A DNA stretch of 6,607 bases from Chloroflexota bacterium. Its GTDB lineage: Bacteria; Chloroflexota; Ktedonobacteria; Ktedonobacterales; Ktedonobacteraceae. The notes below the pieces were generated by a model, which did not search any database, had not been told where the DNA came from, and was given only the letters and a program-made list of their open reading frames with translations. Shown in pieces: positions 5,115 through 6,607 of the stretch; position 1 is the first letter of the stretch; every line of letters begins with the position of its first letter. Position numbers and translations under genes: made by a program. Location: contig VBHV01000044.1 in the NCBI GenBank assembly GCA_005881995.1, positions 1-6,607 of the forward strand, in the 5' to 3' direction.

Positions 5115-6607
5115 TCAATGGGCACAATTAGAGCAGCTTGTATCGCACTTCCCGGCAGGGTTCAGGCTACAATAGGTCCCGGAAAGACTACCGTCACTCT
5201 GTATGCTTCCCAGGAACCAGAGCGGTGCCACCTGGCTGCTACGCACCGTAAACTGAACAGCGCCTGAGGCTTTCACAGTGCCGCTAAAGGGTCCACTTCC
5301 CAGCAGGCCTGAGCCTACTACAAAATTCCCCTGCATGTTTCCGCCACTCTGCTTGATCGAATTAAGCGACATAGACGAATTGACATTTGCCGGAGTATTG
5401 TGAATAGTTCCGTTATAGGTATTGTCCAGGATCGGAATACCCGGGCCGGGAGAACCTCCCGGCGGCACAGTCTGGGTGGGACTCGGGGGAGGTGTGGTAG
5501 TCGGCGTATGTGTGACTGTAGCAGCGGGTGTGTGCGTGACGGTTGCACCAGGTCCATGCGTAGCCTTTATCGTCGGCGTAATTGTCCCCGCGTTCGGGTG
5601 ATGCGAGAGCAGCGCAGGCAATAACAATGCTGCCACAGTGCTTGCAATCAGCAGGGCGAGCAGCAGCAGAAGCCAGGCTCCCAGTCTTCTACGGCGACCT
5701 TCCCGGCGTTCTGGCAATGCCTCCGTCGTTGGGGCGTCGGGCGGTACGATAGGGATGTTAGCGGAAGCAAGACGCGATACCGTCCCATGTGAGGCACCGA
5801 GAGCTGCTATTGGCGCAAACGGCACCGCCGCCACTGCTGGAAGCGGTTGGGCATTGAGCGCCTGCCAAAATTCTTGAGCAGTAGGAAAGCGCTCATCTAT
5901 GTCTATCGACATTGCGCGATAAATAGCATTGGCGACATGTTGTGGAACATCGGGGGCGTAACGCTGAATTGGTTCAAGTGGATCAGTCCCTCGACTGCCC
6001 ATCTGAGTAATACGATAGAAAGCGTCAACAGGCACGATGCCCGTCAGCAGCGCGTACATCGTTGCGCCTAGACCATAAATATCGGTGCGCGTGTTTGTTC
6101 CCGTGGCGTATTGTTCCGGTGCGCCATAGCCAGGCGAGGCGTGACGTACCGCCGTGGTCGTAGATTCCGGGTCAAATACTTTGGCGATGCCAAAATCAAC
6201 CAGCACTGCTTCGTCACCTGAGGTAGGGGCGATAATATTAGCAGGTTTGATATCACGGTGGATAATCGGCGGGTTTTGCTTGTGCAGATAAGAAACGGCA
6301 TCCATGATCGGTCCCATGATACTCAGCACTTGCTGCACCGGGAAGCGTTTCTCCGGTTGTTGCTGGCGCAGTTTCTCCAAGTTTAGCCCATCGATATAAT
6401 CCATGAGCATATAAGCCCGGTCGTGCTGGTCATCCTCGATAACACGATAGACGCGCGGTAATGACGGGTGATCGACTCGCTTGAGCAGCTCGGCCTCGAA
6501 TGTAAAGCGGTCTCGTTCGCGTTTGTTTGGATCAATTACCTCTTTGAGGGCGAACAGATTTTGCCGCACACGCTGGTCCCTCACCAGGTAGACCGCGCCA
6601 AAACCAC
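5115..6607 (-). CDS. Membrane-anchored Ser/Thr protein kinase with small ectodomain (5' end outside window)
   Basis: This is a Hanks-type (PknB-like) receptor kinase, 496 codons of which are visible. The frame is open to the right edge and its first residues, GFGAVYL, are the end of the glycine-rich ATP loop, so the true start lies beyond 6607; GTG 6584 is internal. Counting from that GTG: ATP-binding Lys14 (FALKEV), probable helix-C Glu30, catalytic HRDIKPAN (109-116), DFG (130-132) and APE (155-157) are all present, so it should be active. The kinase domain ends near 245. A Pro/Ala-rich linker and an Arg-rich patch (293-300, RREGRRRR) precede one membrane helix (about 303-326). Outside follow a Thr/Pro-rich stalk with two ATVTHTP copies (about 330-383), a Gly/Ser/Thr-rich, probably beta-type domain (about 384-470), and a tail with four cysteines (472, 480, 484, 487). 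No PASTA repeats are present, so the ligand is probably not peptidoglycan. Kinase assignment is certain; signal and targets are unknown. Confidence 0.95.
   Translation of the reverse strand, partial: GFGAVYLVRDQRVRQNLFALKEVIDPNKRERDRFTFEAELLKRVDHPSLPRVYRVIEDDQHDRAYMLMDYIDGLNLEKLRQQQPEKRFPVQQVLSIMGPIMDAVSYLHKQNPPIIHRDIKPANIIAPTSGDEAVLVDFGIAKVFDPESTTTAVRHASPGYGAPEQYATGTNTRTDIYGLGATMYALLTGIVPVDAFYRITQMGSRGTDPLEPIQRYAPDVPQHVANAIYRAMSIDIDERFPTAQEFWQALNAQPLPAVAAVPFAPIAALGASHGTVSRLASANIPIVPPDAPTTEALPERREGRRRRLGAWLLLLLALLIASTVAALLLPALLSHHPNAGTITPTIKATHGPGATVTHTPAATVTHTPTTTPPPSPTQTVPPGGSPGPGIPILDNTYNGTIHNTPANVNSSMSLNSIKQSGGNMQGNFVVGSGLLGSGPFSGTVKASGAVQFTVRSSQVAPLWFLGSIQSDGSLSGTYCSLNPAGKCDTSCSNCAH
5502..5546 (-). 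repeat. Imperfect tandem repeat encoding ATVTHTP twice in the kinase stalk
   Basis: Two copies of the heptapeptide ATVTHTP, separated by one alanine (residues 347-353 and 355-361 counted from GTG 6584), lie in the Thr/Pro-rich stalk just outside the membrane helix. The codons differ at several third positions, so the repeat is old or kept for its protein property. Such stalks hold a sensor domain away from the membrane and can be glycosylated; neither is shown here. Confidence 0.6.

Noticed and set aside
6582..6584. GTG as the start codon of the kinase
   Set aside because: The frame continues to the window edge and encodes the glycine-rich loop upstream of this codon, so the GTG is an internal valine.
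1..6607. A defence island, mobile element, CRISPR array or RNA gene
   Set aside because: I saw no transposase, integrase, phage or nuclease-like protein, no regularly spaced repeats and no tRNA- or rRNA-like sequence; gene content is housekeeping and signalling.

Overview
The window looks like an ordinary chromosomal segment of a moderately GC-rich bacterium. The best guess is a member of the Chloroflexota, class Ktedonobacteria. This rests on the style of the Ser/Thr kinase (kinase domain, Arg-rich linker, one membrane helix, Pro/Thr-rich stalk, small glycine/serine/threonine-rich ectodomain) and on the general look of the other proteins; it is an inference, not a proof. Five genes have clear family assignments, plus one kinase of clear family but unknown signal. 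No RNA gene, mobile element or CRISPR array is visible. No gene-free stretch exceeds 300 bases.

Layout. Positions 1-1227 (+) hold the 3' part of a glutamate synthase large subunit gene (gltB-like), cut by the window edge. It runs tail to tail into a DoxX-family membrane protein gene (1224-1757, -), and the two stop codons overlap by 4 bases. Back to back with doxX, across a 120-bp intergenic region, is an HxlR-family regulator (1878-2273, +). Its -10 box sits so close to the ATG that the mRNA should be leaderless. The doxX side carries a near-consensus promoter (TTGACG, 17-base spacer, TATACT) with possible operator repeats. Then come obg (2348-3652, -) with its own extended -10 promoter, an MFS transporter (3772-4965, -) ending in a probable intrinsic terminator, and a membrane Ser/Thr protein kinase (5115 to the right edge, -) whose start lies outside the window.

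How the genes work together. The only pair that suggests a functional unit is hxlR/doxX: a regulator with an N-terminal cysteine divergent from a DoxX membrane protein, resembling the quinone/thiol-stress regulons known in Bacillus (YodB/CatR and the DoxX-like CatD). The others look like independent units: nitrogen assimilation (GltB), ribosome assembly/GTPase checkpoint (Obg), small-molecule transport (MFS) and transmembrane signalling (kinase). I found no convincing new multi-gene system. The most interesting points are the hxlR/doxX control region, the altered Trp position in the HxlR helix, the fifth hydrophobic segment in DoxX and the cysteine-clustered tail of the kinase ectodomain.
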